From: Candidatus Altimarinota bacterium
GTDB taxonomy: Bacteria; Cyanobacteriota; Cyanobacteriia; Cyanobacteriales; Microcystaceae
Length of the DNA: 64,000 bases
NCBI GenBank assembly: GCA_012031035.1
Contig: JAAUUT010000016.1
Coordinates: forward strand, 1 to 64,000
Reading direction: 5' to 3'
Below the pieces are notes generated by a model, which had not been told where the DNA came from, did not search any database, and saw only the letters and a program-made list of their open reading frames with translations. Within the stretch, counting starts at the first letter, position 1. Each line of letters starts with the position of its first letter. Positions 26,325 to 35,481 of this stretch are shown piece after piece. The translations under genes were made by a program, and so were the position numbers.

Positions 26325-27161
26325 TCACTCAAGCACTTCTAAAGAAATTGTCGGCGTTTGGACAACCGGAAGGTTAACCTTTTCAACAATCGGGACGTAA
26401 CCCAACCACGAACGCGAAGCTTGAGCAAATTTGTCAGCCAAACCGCTAACATAAAAACGAGTTGGTATAGGAGGTTGAGTGCTTTTTAACCCCATAATTT
26501 CTAATTCTTGTTCGGCAGCAGCTACCACATATTTAGCTGGGTCGATGAGTCTTACTTTAGCAGGTAAAATTTCTTGCAATACGGGTTCTAGATGTGGATA
26601 ATGCGTGCATCCATAAATTAACGTATCGATTTTTTCTGCTAGTAAAGGTTCTAAATAATTTAAAGCAACCTTCTTGGTGTAGGGATCTCGAATGCGATTT
26701 TGTTCGATTAAAGGAACAAATTCAGGACACCCGACTTGCCAGACTCGTGCATTGGGATCGATTTCTTCAACTGCATGACGATAAGCATTACTAGCTGCCG
26801 TTGCTGGAGTAGAAATTACACCAATGCGCTTACCTTTTTGAACGGCAGCACGGGCCCCTGGTAAAATTAACCCTAGAGTTGGCAGATCGAATTCTAACTG
26901 CACTGATTCTAAGGCTAAAGCAGAGCTAGTGTTACAAGCCATGATAACCATTTTGACCCCTTGGTCGGTCATCCAGGTCAAGATTTCTCGAACAAACTGT
27001 ACGATCTCTTCTGGCGAGCGATCGCCGTAAGGAAGTCGAGCCGTATCTGCAAAGTAAAGGATCGATTCATTGGGAAGCTGTTGGTAAAGCTCTTTTAAAA
27101 CAGTCAACCCGCCCACACCACTATCAAAAATGCCAATTTGGCTGTCTTGAGATTTTCTCAT
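26325..27161 (-). CDS. murI: Glutamate racemase
   Basis: 278 residues of the Asp/Glu racemase family. The two catalytic cysteines are in VIMACNTSSALA and LIYGCTHYPHLEP, with the N-terminal IGIFDSGVGGLTVLKEL and YFADTARLPYGDRS signatures. It makes D-glutamate for peptidoglycan in the cytoplasm. Monocistronic by position. Length is normal for MurI. Confidence 0.95.
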   Translation of the reverse strand: MRKSQDSQIGIFDSGVGGLTVLKELYQQLPNESILYFADTARLPYGDRSPEEIVQFVREILTWMTDQGVKMVIMACNTSSALALESVQLEFDLPTLGLILPGARAAVQKGKRIGVISTPATAASNAYRHAVEEIDPNARVWQVGCPEFVPLIEQNRIRDPYTKKVALNYLEPLLAEKIDTLIYGCTHYPHLEPVLQEILPAKVRLIDPAKYVVAAAEQELEIMGLKSTQPPIPTRFYVSGLADKFAQASRSWLGYVPIVEKVNLPVVQTPTISLEVLE

Positions 27162-27469
27162 GGATTGAGAATTTTATTAGTAAATGAAAGTGAAAGATAT
27201 AATTGCGACAAATTTAAGCTAGTTTTAGCACGGATTCTCAGACGTACCAAAACTTTTTCTAGTTTCGAGTCTTCTCTCCCCGATCGAGAGAATGCTGACT
27301 CGTTAAGATAAAAACTATCGCTATATATAACTATAGTGTTATCTCATAATTGTAAAAATGCCGCCTATTGTGAAGGATTTTTAGCGATCGCGATTGGGAA
27401 GTAGGCAAAATGCAGGAAGACGAGAATTAGTGGGGAATAACTTCGATTATAGGTTTGAAGTTGTTAAAT
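27162..27469. other. Intergenic region between murI and a radical SAM gene
   Basis: About 310 bases upstream of murI and downstream of the radical SAM gene. It includes an AT-rich segment (about 27320-27350, TATATATAACTATAGTG) that could hold the murI promoter, and a HIP1 site. No gene, RNA or notable repeat is seen. Confidence 0.4.
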
Positions 27470-28216
27470 TTAATTTTCACAAAAAGCAAGAGGAAGATCG
27501 TATAGCGCCTCTTCTAGTGCATCAGCAGTAAGCATTTTTAAAGGACGACGCGCTTTTGTATAGGAACACCACCCAACTTGCTTATCCCAAGAGATAGCAC
27601 AGAAACGCGAACTGCAACCGCAACTGCTCAAACAACTCATCGACTGAAAAGGGCGATCGCCTGCCACTTTAGAAACTTCTTGGGAAGTCGGCGTATTGCT
27701 GCCGCGCATCGGTAAATAAACGATGCGATCGTTCCCAATTCCCGCACGACGAATCGTTAAAGCTGCTTGAGATGCTTCTTGTAGCTTAGAGTTGGACACT
27801 AACAAGTTAATGCCACTACGAATGCCGCAGTTGTTCAATTGATGGACTTGGCGAATAATGCGAAAGACTTCTTGTTCGCTTTCTGGAAAGTGTAGCGAGA
27901 GATGGACTTTATCGGGTGCAGATTTAATCAGTCCTTCTAACCATTTTCCTTTTAACAAAAGTCCATTACTGGTAACAGAACGAAAAAGAACGCCTTGCAA
28001 GCGAGTAAGAACGTCAAAAAGTCCTGGATATTCTAACGGTTCGCCACCGCCAAAAGAAACGGCTTTGGTTCCGCGATTGGCACAGTCATTAACGAGTGAA
28101 ACAATCTCATCCGCCATCCAAGCAGTTTTTCCTTGCAGGTTACTGCGGTTATAACAGAAGCTGCATTGCTTACTACATTGGTTGGTTAGCTCGATGGAAA
28201 TCCGTTCGATACTCAT
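27470..28216 (-). CDS. Radical SAM protein with an auxiliary Cys cluster
   Basis: 248 residues. The SAM-cluster motif CSKQCSFCYN (CxxxCxxC) is at the N-terminus, followed by AVSFGGGEPLEYPGLFDVL (the GGE SAM-binding motif) and HLSLHFPESEQ. The C-terminal part has a dense Cys group (MSCLSSCGCSSRFCAI and GWCSYTK), consistent with an auxiliary Fe-S cluster of SPASM or twitch type. The substrate is not evident: no precursor-peptide gene is visible next to it. At 248 residues it is short for a full SPASM protein. Confidence 0.75.
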   Translation of the reverse strand: MSIERISIELTNQCSKQCSFCYNRSNLQGKTAWMADEIVSLVNDCANRGTKAVSFGGGEPLEYPGLFDVLTRLQGVLFRSVTSNGLLLKGKWLEGLIKSAPDKVHLSLHFPESEQEVFRIIRQVHQLNNCGIRSGINLLVSNSKLQEASQAALTIRRAGIGNDRIVYLPMRGSNTPTSQEVSKVAGDRPFQSMSCLSSCGCSSRFCAISWDKQVGWCSYTKARRPLKMLTADALEEALYDLPLAFCEN

Positions 28217-28434
28217 GCTTTCGCTTTGTTATTTGTCTCAAAAGACATGAAGAAATATCTCTACTTACATCTGAGCATGAGAATTCGTTCGAGGGTCATC
28301 TCTTATGGAAAATTTAACCTCTTGTGTTAACAGAAATTAAATTATGAATTATGAAATTTTTTCAATACAGATTGAAGGGGAACAACAATTTTTCTTTTCA
28401 CATAAATCCCTTGTTTCCGTATGCGATCGCGCGT

Positions 28435-29718
28435 TCATCCCAACTTCTCGAATAAAGCCGCTAACACCGTATTAGAAAACAAAAATCCTTCAGGGTCGGT
28501 TAATTTAATTTGCTTAAATCCAAAGAGATCTTGAGTATCTTTTATCGCGATCTCATCTTTTGTAATCCATTCTACCCAACCTTGACGAGTATAAGGCTGC
28601 AAACACGTCCAAATTTTGTCTAAAACTTTTTCGCCAAATTGCTTGCGTAGTTGAGATAAATTTACGCCTTCTCTGAGGCGCAATCCTAACATTAAAGTTT
28701 CTAGAAGGCGATCGCAGGGTGAAGTTTCCGAACCATCGATCCTATCTTCCTTATCTTTTAACTGTTGTACCCAGGCAGCATATTCTACTCTAGTACGAGG
28801 ACGAGTAAATCGCCGATCGCAGACATAACTAGCTGCCCCCATCCCAAAACCATAATAGGGGCGATTTTCCCAATATACGCGATTGTGACGGCACTGATAG
28901 CCAGTTTTGGCGTAATTAGAAATTTCATAATGTTGATATCCCGCTTCGGTCAGCATTTGTTGGGCGAGACGGTACATTTGAGCGGTTATTTCATCGTCTG
29001 GTAACGGGGTTTCTCCCGGTTGGTATTGCTTGCCAAATGCCGTGACGGGTTCGAGTACTAAGTCGTAGCAAGAGAGGTGCGCGGGTGAAAGCGCAATGGC
29101 GGACTCCAGAGAAGTTTGCCACTGTTGTAGGGTTTGGTGGGGCAAACCCGAAATTAAATCGATGCTGAAATTTTCAACGCCTACTTGACGAAACTCTTCG
29201 ATCGCAACGTATATATCGTCTCCAGAATGCGATCGCCCGCAAAGTTGTAGCAATTCGTCTTGAAATGCTTGTACGCCCACGCTAACCCGATTGATTCCCG
29301 CTTGCAGATATCCTTTTAATTGTTCGCGGGTAAAGGTTCCTGGGTCGATCTCCATCGAAATTTCTGCATCTGAGGCTATCCCAAAGCGCTGTGATAGGGC
29401 TTCTAGGATGCGATCGAGATTTTTGACGTTTAATAGAGATGGCGTTCCTCCGCCAAAGAAAACCGTTTTTAAGGATTGTCCGAATTTGGGAGTAACGGCA
29501 ATTTCCTGACATAATACTTCTACATACTCCGCGATCGCTACAGAAGTATCGATATTAGTTTTATTTCCCAGAACTGAAATCGGAAAATCGCAGTAATAAC
29601 AGCGCCGACGACAAAAAGGAATATGAAGATATGCAGAATAAGGAATGTTATTTTGAGTCTGGTTTTCTGCTATTTTTTGTAGTAGCGAATTTACAGTTTC
29701 TAGCTGAATTTCTTGCAT
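28435..29718 (-). CDS. hemW: Radical SAM heme chaperone HemW (coproporphyrinogen oxidase-like)
   Basis: 427 residues. SAYLHIPFCRRRCYYCDFPI carries the HemW cluster motif CxxxCxxC, followed by VFFGGGTPSLL, GVQAFQDELLQLCGRSHSGD and the HemW C-terminal domain (ETLMLGLRLREGVNL). It lacks the extra N-terminal region of true HemN, so it is best read as HemW, which inserts heme into respiratory enzymes, rather than as an oxygen-independent coproporphyrinogen oxidase. Cytoplasmic, monocistronic by position. Confidence 0.88.
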   Translation of the reverse strand: MQEIQLETVNSLLQKIAENQTQNNIPYSAYLHIPFCRRRCYYCDFPISVLGNKTNIDTSVAIAEYVEVLCQEIAVTPKFGQSLKTVFFGGGTPSLLNVKNLDRILEALSQRFGIASDAEISMEIDPGTFTREQLKGYLQAGINRVSVGVQAFQDELLQLCGRSHSGDDIYVAIEEFRQVGVENFSIDLISGLPHQTLQQWQTSLESAIALSPAHLSCYDLVLEPVTAFGKQYQPGETPLPDDEITAQMYRLAQQMLTEAGYQHYEISNYAKTGYQCRHNRVYWENRPYYGFGMGAASYVCDRRFTRPRTRVEYAAWVQQLKDKEDRIDGSETSPCDRLLETLMLGLRLREGVNLSQLRKQFGEKVLDKIWTCLQPYTRQGWVEWITKDEIAIKDTQDLFGFKQIKLTDPEGFLFSNTVLAALFEKLG

Positions 29719-30076
29719 AGAGGCATTTCTTGACAGATGCTCGATCTTTTTTCTGAATAAAATTAATTATTCCTCAAAAAATATTTAGTTTTTATAACAA
29801 TTTTAAAGGCAATTCCCAAAAATCTTTGAAAAATAAAAGCGATTTAAGACAATTACACCATCAGACTTTCAGCTTCTTTACATTTTTTAACTTATTAAGA
29901 GTTTCCAATTTTTTTCAGATTTAGTTTTTACAATAATTAATCAAAGATGCTTAACCAAAAAAGTAAAACGCCGAAGCGATATCAAAAAGATATAATAATA
30001 GTGCTTCTTATCTTACATCAACCAAGTTTCTTAAATTTATTCTCGAACTCTAAATGAGTTTAACAGGCTTAGAAAT
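29719..30076. other. AT-rich divergent intergenic region
   Basis: About 360 strongly AT-rich bases between the divergent hemW and PIN-TRAM genes. Promoters for both should lie here. I see no RNA gene or clear repeat. Confidence 0.45.
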
Positions 30077-31165
30077 ATGCTTGACGCAATTATTATCCTT
30101 TTATTCATTGTAGCAGCCGCCGGAGTTGGCTTTGATAGCGTCGATTTGCTTCCCATTTCCGTAAAAGAGCAAATCTCTAATATTGAGGCTTTACGATGGC
30201 TAACGGCTGGTTTTACCTCAATTATAGGGTTGGCACTCGGTTTAGTGGCTCAAACAACCTATCGTCGTATTGAAACCCAAATTCGCAAGACTTCGATTGA
30301 AACTATTTTGACGCGAGCAGTGGGATTAGTTATCGGACTCCTAATTGCCAACTTAATGCTAGCGCCAATATTCTTACTTCCTTTTCCCCAAGAATTTGCC
30401 TTTATTAAGCCGATGATGGCGATTTTAGGCAGCATTATTTTTTCATTTTTGGGGATTAGTTTGGCAGATACTCACGGTCGTACTTTTTTGCGCCTGATTA
30501 ATCCCAATAGCATCGAAACCATGCTAGTAGCAGAAGGAACCCTACAACCCGCTACGACTAAAATTATCGATACAAGCTGTATCATTGACGGTCGAATCGA
30601 GCAGATATTGGATACCAGATTTGTTGAAGGTCAAATTCTCGTTCCTCAGTTTGTCTTGCAAGAATTGCAACAGCTAGCCGATGCTAGTAACGATCAAAAA
30701 CGCATCCGAGGACGCAGGGGACTCGATATTCTCAACCGCATTCAAGAAGAATTTCCCGAACAAATTATCATCCATCCAGCCGATTATGAAGATCTGAGCG
30801 CTGTGGATGCCAAGTTAATTCGTTTGGCACAAGAAATCAATGCTACGCTGCTGACCAACGATTACAATCTCAGTAAAGTTGCTAACTTACAAAAAGTCAC
30901 GATTCTCAATATTAATGACTTAGCACAAGCGATGCGACCGCTTTATCTTCCTGGCGACGCGATCGAGTTAAAAATTCTTAAGCAAGGGAAAGAACCCACT
31001 CAAGGAGTCGGTTATCTCGAAGATGGTACTATGGTAGTGGTAGAAGAAGGAAAAGATTTTGTGGGTGGGGAAGCGCGAGTAATAGTTACTTCGGCTTTAC
31101 AAACCTCAGCAGGACGAATGATATTTGCCAAACCGCAATCTTTGGTAGCTTCTTCAGAGTTTTGA
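30077..31165 (+). CDS. PIN-TRAM domain membrane-anchored RNase-like protein (YacL type)
   Basis: 362 residues. The N-terminus has about four transmembrane helices (including AIIILLFIVAAAGVGF and AVGLVIGLLIANLMLAPIFL). A PIN domain follows from about residue 165 with acidic residues IIDTSCIIDGRI, DAKLIRLAQ and LLTNDYNLSKVA, and a C-terminal TRAM domain (IELKILKQGKEPTQGVGYLEDGTMVVVEEG) likely binds RNA. The layout is that of Bacillus YacL-type proteins, thought to be ribonucleases at the membrane. Start ATG at 30077. Confidence 0.85.
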   Translation: MLDAIIILLFIVAAAGVGFDSVDLLPISVKEQISNIEALRWLTAGFTSIIGLALGLVAQTTYRRIETQIRKTSIETILTRAVGLVIGLLIANLMLAPIFLLPFPQEFAFIKPMMAILGSIIFSFLGISLADTHGRTFLRLINPNSIETMLVAEGTLQPATTKIIDTSCIIDGRIEQILDTRFVEGQILVPQFVLQELQQLADASNDQKRIRGRRGLDILNRIQEEFPEQIIIHPADYEDLSAVDAKLIRLAQEINATLLTNDYNLSKVANLQKVTILNINDLAQAMRPLYLPGDAIELKILKQGKEPTQGVGYLEDGTMVVVEEGKDFVGGEARVIVTSALQTSAGRMIFAKPQSLVASSEF

Positions 31166-31170
31166 GAGTG

Positions 31171-32154
31171 TCAATCGCTAAAAAACGCTAATAGTTCGGG
31201 ATCGATGAGGCTGGGAAATTGCCCGACGATCGCAGAGCATGACTTAACAAAATTATCGCTCCACTGAGAACAAGCTAGCAATCGAGCAAAAGTCAGAGTT
31301 TCTTGAGGGTTGCCAGCAAAGATAATCTGACCGGAAGCATCGATTTGAAAGTTTTGCAGCCACTCGCAATCGGGGCGAGAAGATTCCCAATATCTAGCGG
31401 TCATTTTGGTTCCGACATAACGATTCGCACATTCACCTAGATGAGTAAAAGCACGCATTACCTCTTCGAGAGTCGTCTTGTTCGCTTTTCGCAGTCCCGC
31501 ACTGCTGGGGTCAAAACTAACATCAAAGTTTGTTTTATCGGTATAATAACCGCCTTTGAAATTGGCTCCATTCATAGCAGCCCCGCTCAAAAACGTTCCT
31601 ATCAAGCTAGTTTCTGTGAGAGTCGCTCTTTGTAAATTTGTTTGTATTAAATAAGCAGCGTCTAGATAAGCATTGGCAAGATTGGCATAACTCAAATCAG
31701 CTTCATTCAAATGAGCGCCAATAAGGGAACTGCCTTGGAAGTTAGCGCGAATCGCGATCGCTTTTGTCAAAAAAGCCCCTGGAAGCATGGCTTCTTTAAA
31801 GGAAGCTCTCGTTAAATTAGCTTCTTTTAAGTTAGTTTTGTCGAGGCGAGAGCCTTGTAAGTTTGCCCGACTCAGATTAGCTTTAGAGAAATCGACCCCA
31901 ACCAGACAAGCTTCTCTCAAGTCAGCATTGCTCAAATCGGCTTCTTTAAAATTGGCATAGCTGAGATCGCTGCCTCTAAGATCGATCCCCGCTAGATTAG
32001 CGCCTTTGAGATCGACTTTTTTAAGCTGTGCTTGTCTAAACCTTCTTTCTCCTGCTGCGTATTTTTCCAAAAGCTGGACGGCAGTTAGTAGCGTTTTGGC
32101 TTCAGTTTGGTTAGGGAGGGTTAAATTAACAGTTTTGTCCGAAAAATTAGTCAT
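31171..32154 (-). CDS. Pentapeptide-repeat protein
   Basis: 327 residues. Residues about 40-205 are A(D/N)LxX pentapeptide repeats (for example ADLSNADLREACLVGVDFSK), which fold as a right-handed beta-helix. The N-terminus has a short helical region (TLLTAVQLLEKYAAGERRFR) and the C-terminal ~110 residues form a non-repeat domain with FDVSFDPSSAGLRKANKT and DCEWLQNFQIDASGQI. Function unknown; such proteins are abundant in cyanobacteria. It converges on the PIN-TRAM gene, with only five bases between the stops. Confidence 0.85.
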   Translation of the reverse strand: MTNFSDKTVNLTLPNQTEAKTLLTAVQLLEKYAAGERRFRQAQLKKVDLKGANLAGIDLRGSDLSYANFKEADLSNADLREACLVGVDFSKANLSRANLQGSRLDKTNLKEANLTRASFKEAMLPGAFLTKAIAIRANFQGSSLIGAHLNEADLSYANLANAYLDAAYLIQTNLQRATLTETSLIGTFLSGAAMNGANFKGGYYTDKTNFDVSFDPSSAGLRKANKTTLEEVMRAFTHLGECANRYVGTKMTARYWESSRPDCEWLQNFQIDASGQIIFAGNPQETLTFARLLACSQWSDNFVKSCSAIVGQFPSLIDPELLAFFSD

Positions 32155-32534
32155 AATTGAGCGATCGCGCTTGGAGTAGATGATTGATGAAAACGATTAA
32201 GATTGAGAGGCTATCAATTCTAAGGATTCCCAAACTATCAAGCGATTCTTACATGAAGTTAAACAAAGTTTTCAAAGGGAAATGGTAACTGGTGTTGGCG
32301 TAGCCCGTCCAAGGAATGTAGGAAGATTGGGAATTAGAAAATTTAGATTTTTGTTATCTTTTGTTTTCAATAACCCGATATCCCGATATTATGGTTTCCC
32401 AGTCATAAGTTACCAGTTGCCGGTCATTTTTACGTGCGATCGCAAAAAGATGGATCCAAGAATGATGGTGCTAAATGTCCCAGACAGTCCTAAACTTTAG
32501 TTGGAGAGTTCTAGGCAGTCGCGAGGTTCTCGAA
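32155..32534. other. Divergent leader region of glgC
   Basis: About 380 bases between the pentapeptide gene and the chosen glgC start. Plus-strand frames read through part of it (32475-32534 in frame with glgC), but the start at 32535 makes this leader. Degenerate direct repeats of TAACTGGT/TTACCAGTT type are present near 32284 and 32410. No RNA gene is seen. Confidence 0.4.
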
Positions 32535-33827
32535 GTGAAAAATGTTTTAGCAATCATTCTCGGAGGTGGCGCGGGGACTCGCCTCTATCCGCTTACAAAA
32601 TTACGGGCAAAGCCAGCAGTCCCACTGGCAGGCAAATACCGCTTAATCGATATCCCCGTCAGTAATTGTATTAATTCTGAAATCCTCCAAATTTACGTTT
32701 TAACACAATTTAATTCTGCCTCTCTCAATCGGCATCTTAGCCGTACTTATAACTTCTCCGGTTTCTCTGAAGGATTTGTAGAAGTTCTTGCAGCGGCGCA
32801 GCAAACCACTGATAATCCTCAATGGTTTCAAGGAACTGCCGACGCAGTACGTCAGTATCTATGGTTGCTTGAAGAGTGGGATGTTGATGAATACCTGATT
32901 TTATCGGGCGATCATCTTTATCGTATGGATTACAGCCAGTTTGTTCAACGCCATCGGGAAACTAATGCGGATATTACCCTCTCGGTTGTTCCGATTGGAG
33001 AAAAAACGGCATCTAGCTTTGGCTTGATGAAGATTGATGACAATGGCAGGGTTGTAGATTTTTGCGAAAAACCTAAAGGTGACGATCTCAAACAGATGCA
33101 GGTAGATACTACCATTCTGGGCTTAACGCCAGAACAGGCAAAGCAGAGTCCTTATATTGCCTCAATGGGCATATATGTTTTCAAAAAAGCGGTTTTAGAA
33201 AAGCTACTCAAAGAAAACATCAAGCAAACAGACTTTGGGAAAGAAATCATTCCAGCCTCAGCCAAAGATTACAACGTTCAGGCGTATTTGTTTGGCGGCT
33301 ATTGGGAGGATATTGGAACTATAGAAGCTTTTTATGATGCGAATTTGGCGCTTACTCAGCAGCCTCAGCCTCCCTTTAGCTTCTATGACGAAAATGCTCC
33401 TATCTACACTCGCTCTCGCTATTTGCCTCCGTCTAAGATGCTGAATTGTACGATTACGGAGTCGATGATTGGCGAAGGCTGCATTCTCAAAGAATGTCGC
33501 ATCTCTCATTCTGTTTTGGGAATTCGCACTCGCGTCGAAGCAGATTGCGTTATCGAAGACAGTTTATTGATGGGTTCTGATTTTTACGAACCGTTTGCTG
33601 AGAGACAGTCTCACCTTCAAAATCATAAAGTTGCCGTTGGCATCGGTGCTGGATCGACCGTTCGCCGCGCGATCGTCGATAAAAATGCCCGTATCGGTCG
33701 CAATGTGTTAATTGTGAATAAAGATAGGGTAGAAGAAGCCGAGCGCGAGGAACAAGGATTTTTCATTCGTAGTGGCATTGTAGTTGTTTTGAAAAATGCA
33801 ATAATTCCTGATGGGACGGTGATTTAA
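32535..33827 (+). CDS. glgC: Glucose-1-phosphate adenylyltransferase
   Basis: About 430 residues from the GTG at 32535, which has GAGG about 8 bases upstream and aligns with the usual N-terminus ([20 protein letters not shown]); the in-frame ATG at 32475 would add 20 residues not found in the family. Signatures include [46 protein letters not shown] and the C-terminal left-handed beta-helix. It makes ADP-glucose for glycogen, and in cyanobacteria is activated by 3-phosphoglycerate. Confidence 0.95.
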   Translation: MKNVLAIILGGGAGTRLYPLTKLRAKPAVPLAGKYRLIDIPVSNCINSEILQIYVLTQFNSASLNRHLSRTYNFSGFSEGFVEVLAAAQQTTDNPQWFQGTADAVRQYLWLLEEWDVDEYLILSGDHLYRMDYSQFVQRHRETNADITLSVVPIGEKTASSFGLMKIDDNGRVVDFCEKPKGDDLKQMQVDTTILGLTPEQAKQSPYIASMGIYVFKKAVLEKLLKENIKQTDFGKEIIPASAKDYNVQAYLFGGYWEDIGTIEAFYDANLALTQQPQPPFSFYDENAPIYTRSRYLPPSKMLNCTITESMIGEGCILKECRISHSVLGIRTRVEADCVIEDSLLMGSDFYEPFAERQSHLQNHKVAVGIGAGSTVRRAIVDKNARIGRNVLIVNKDRVEEAEREEQGFFIRSGIVVVLKNAIIPDGTVI

Positions 33828-33902
33828 CAGTTATCAGTAAACAGTTTTTTTGTTGGATCGCTGTTCGCTGATTTAATGAACTTTTGACAAGGAGAATTTT
33901 TA

Positions 33903-34033
33903 ATGTTGTATTTTAAAATTTCTCCTTTGTCTTCTCTCTATTTTTAAACCATGAAAAATATTGCCTCTGATATTTTTAGGCAAAGATTGATGATTGAGAG
34001 ATTTTATACAATAGAAGTCACCAAAAGTGTTGG
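33903..34033 (+). repeat. 131-bp direct repeat, copy A, flanking the HD gene
   Basis: Aligns without gaps to 35063-35193 (offset 1160), with roughly 14 mismatches counted by eye. Copy B begins at the base immediately after the stop codon of the HD gene. The repeats flank the HD gene like the arms of an insertion or duplication. Confidence 0.8.
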
Positions 34034-34040
34034 TAACTAA
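33903..34040 (+). pseudogene. Truncated first copy of the SpeD-like gene (5' end only)
   Basis: An AAGGAG (about 33890-33895) and ATG at 33903 open the frame LYFKISPLSSLYF, then TAA. A second ATG at 33951 gives KNIASDIFRQRLMIERFYTI and stops at 34040. The same DNA, about 89 percent identical and without gaps, forms the start of the SpeD-like gene at 35063-35193. This copy keeps the ribosome binding site and ATG but has a stop where the other copy has CAA. It is a 5' fragment left by duplication. Confidence 0.7.
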
Positions 34041-34054
34041 CAAGATGAAAAGCT

Positions 34055-35062
34055 ATGGAGCAGAATCAAGCTAGCCTAATGTTTTTCAACGATTCTGTCT
34101 ACGGGACTTTTGCCATTGAAGAACCTGTACTGCGAGAACTAATCGAGAGTGAGTCTTTAGAGCGTCTCAAAGACATTAGCATGGCAGGGTATGCAGAACC
34201 GTTTTTTCCTGGCTCTTACCACAGTCGTTTTGAACACTCAATCGGCGTTTGTTACTTACTATCCAAATTTGGAGCGTCTTTAGAGGAGCAAATAGCAGGA
34301 CTAATACATGATATTTCGCATACTGCCTTCTCTCATTGCGTAGATTATGCGCTCTCAGAAGGTTCAGAGACGCATCATACTTTCCAAGATGATGTTTTTG
34401 AGACTTTTGTGACCCAAAGTACCATTCCTCAGATTCTCCAACGATATCAATTTGAGTCAGAGGCTCTTTTTGATGAGTCACGTTTTCGGATGCTAGAACA
34501 ACCCCTGCCGAGTCTCTGTGCCGATCGCATCGATTATGTTTTGCGCGCTGGCATTCATCATGGAGTTATCGATCGGGCAACCGTCCGCGAGTTTCTCGAT
34601 CGGCTTTGCATCATTGAGAAACAGTGGGTGTTTACTAATTCACAAATTGCACGTCAGTTTGCCGAATTTTTCCGCTATGCAAACGATAAATACTACTCCG
34701 GCTTAGAATCAGCCATCATGTGCCGCAGCGTCGGTGACTTGCTCAAATATAGTCTTCGCAGAAGCTACATCAACCGAGCCGATCTATTTCAAACCGATCG
34801 CCAAGTATTAGCTAAAATTATCCCCCACCTTAAAGAAGATTCCAGACTGTGGAAGTTCTGGCGACAAATGAATAATCAGATTGAGGTAGAGAATAACCCT
34901 CAAAGCTTTGACGCGATCGTGACCTGTAAGTCACGAGTAGTTGACCCGCTGTGTTTGGTTGGCAAGCAGGTAAAACGTCTCTCTGAAGATCTGCCAGACT
35001 GGCAGGAAGTCGTAGTCAATGACTCCAAGCCAAAGACGTATCATCTTAAGTTTCAGGATTAA
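34055..35062 (+). CDS. HD-domain phosphohydrolase (dGTPase/SAMHD1-like fold)
   Basis: 335 residues. The HD metal motif is visible: H in SRFEHSIGVCYLLSK, HD in IAGLIHDISHTAFSH, and the later D in LPSLCADRIDYVLRAG. The pattern FxxTRFEHSIGV...GLLHDIGHxxFSH is that of the YdhJ/SAMHD1-type HD superfamily, which hydrolyses nucleotides; here the substrate is unknown. The gene sits between two copies of a 131-bp direct repeat derived from the neighbouring SpeD-like gene, so it was probably inserted or captured there. It is not homologous to its flanks. Confidence 0.8.
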   Translation: MEQNQASLMFFNDSVYGTFAIEEPVLRELIESESLERLKDISMAGYAEPFFPGSYHSRFEHSIGVCYLLSKFGASLEEQIAGLIHDISHTAFSHCVDYALSEGSETHHTFQDDVFETFVTQSTIPQILQRYQFESEALFDESRFRMLEQPLPSLCADRIDYVLRAGIHHGVIDRATVREFLDRLCIIEKQWVFTNSQIARQFAEFFRYANDKYYSGLESAIMCRSVGDLLKYSLRRSYINRADLFQTDRQVLAKIIPHLKEDSRLWKFWRQMNNQIEVENNPQSFDAIVTCKSRVVDPLCLVGKQVKRLSEDLPDWQEVVVNDSKPKTYHLKFQD

Positions 35063-35193
35063 ATATTACATTTTAAAATTTCTCCTTTGTCTTCTCTCTA
35101 TTTTCAAACTATGAAAAACATTGCACCCGATATTTTTAGGCAAAGATTGATTATTGAAGGATTTTATACAATAGAAGTCACTAAAAATGTTAT
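35063..35193 (+). repeat. 131-bp direct repeat, copy B, start of the SpeD-like gene
   Basis: Second copy of the repeat at 33903-34033. Differences include ATG to ATA at the original start and TAA to CAA in the leader codons, so this copy keeps an open frame but has lost the ATG and ribosome binding site that copy A retains. Confidence 0.8.
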
Positions 35194-35473
35194 AAAAAAA
35201 TATCTGACGGAAATAGCAAAAACTCTCAATCTTCGTACTTATGGAGAACCAATTATTTTCTCTCCTGCTTCGGGAATGGGAAAAGATGAAAATTCGGGGT
35301 TTGATGCTTTTATTCCTTTAATTGATTCTGGAATTTCTTTATATATTTGGAGCAAAGTCAAATTTTTTTCAATCGTTTTATATACTTGTAAAGGCTTTGA
35401 CGAGCAGAAAGCGATTGATTTTACTCGCAATTACTTTGCTGTAATTGATGAAATAGTTAGCGCTTCATTTTAA
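35087..35473 (+). CDS. S-adenosylmethionine decarboxylase (SpeD)-like protein lacking the ESH motif
   Basis: 120-128 residues. Starts could be the TTG at 35087 or the ATG at 35111; neither has a good Shine-Dalgarno element. The fold pattern resembles SpeD (FDAFIPLIDSGISLYIWSK, then FSIVLYTCKGFDEQKAIDFT). The processing and pyruvoyl site of SpeD, usually ESHxSxHTWPE, reads DSGISLYIW here, keeping the Ser but not the Glu and first His; the later Cys is kept (YTCKG). It is therefore probably not an active decarboxylase of the classical kind. The original start appears to be lost through the upstream duplication. Confidence 0.5.
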   Translation: MSSLYFQTMKNIAPDIFRQRLIIEGFYTIEVTKNVIKKYLTEIAKTLNLRTYGEPIIFSPASGMGKDENSGFDAFIPLIDSGISLYIWSKVKFFSIVLYTCKGFDEQKAIDFTRNYFAVIDEIVSASF

Positions 35474-35481
35474 TAATAATT

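Noticed and set aside
33828-33910. Terminator after glgC (ATCAG.../...CTGAT with a T-run)
   Set aside because: The stem has mismatches and the T-run is in the loop, not after the stem.
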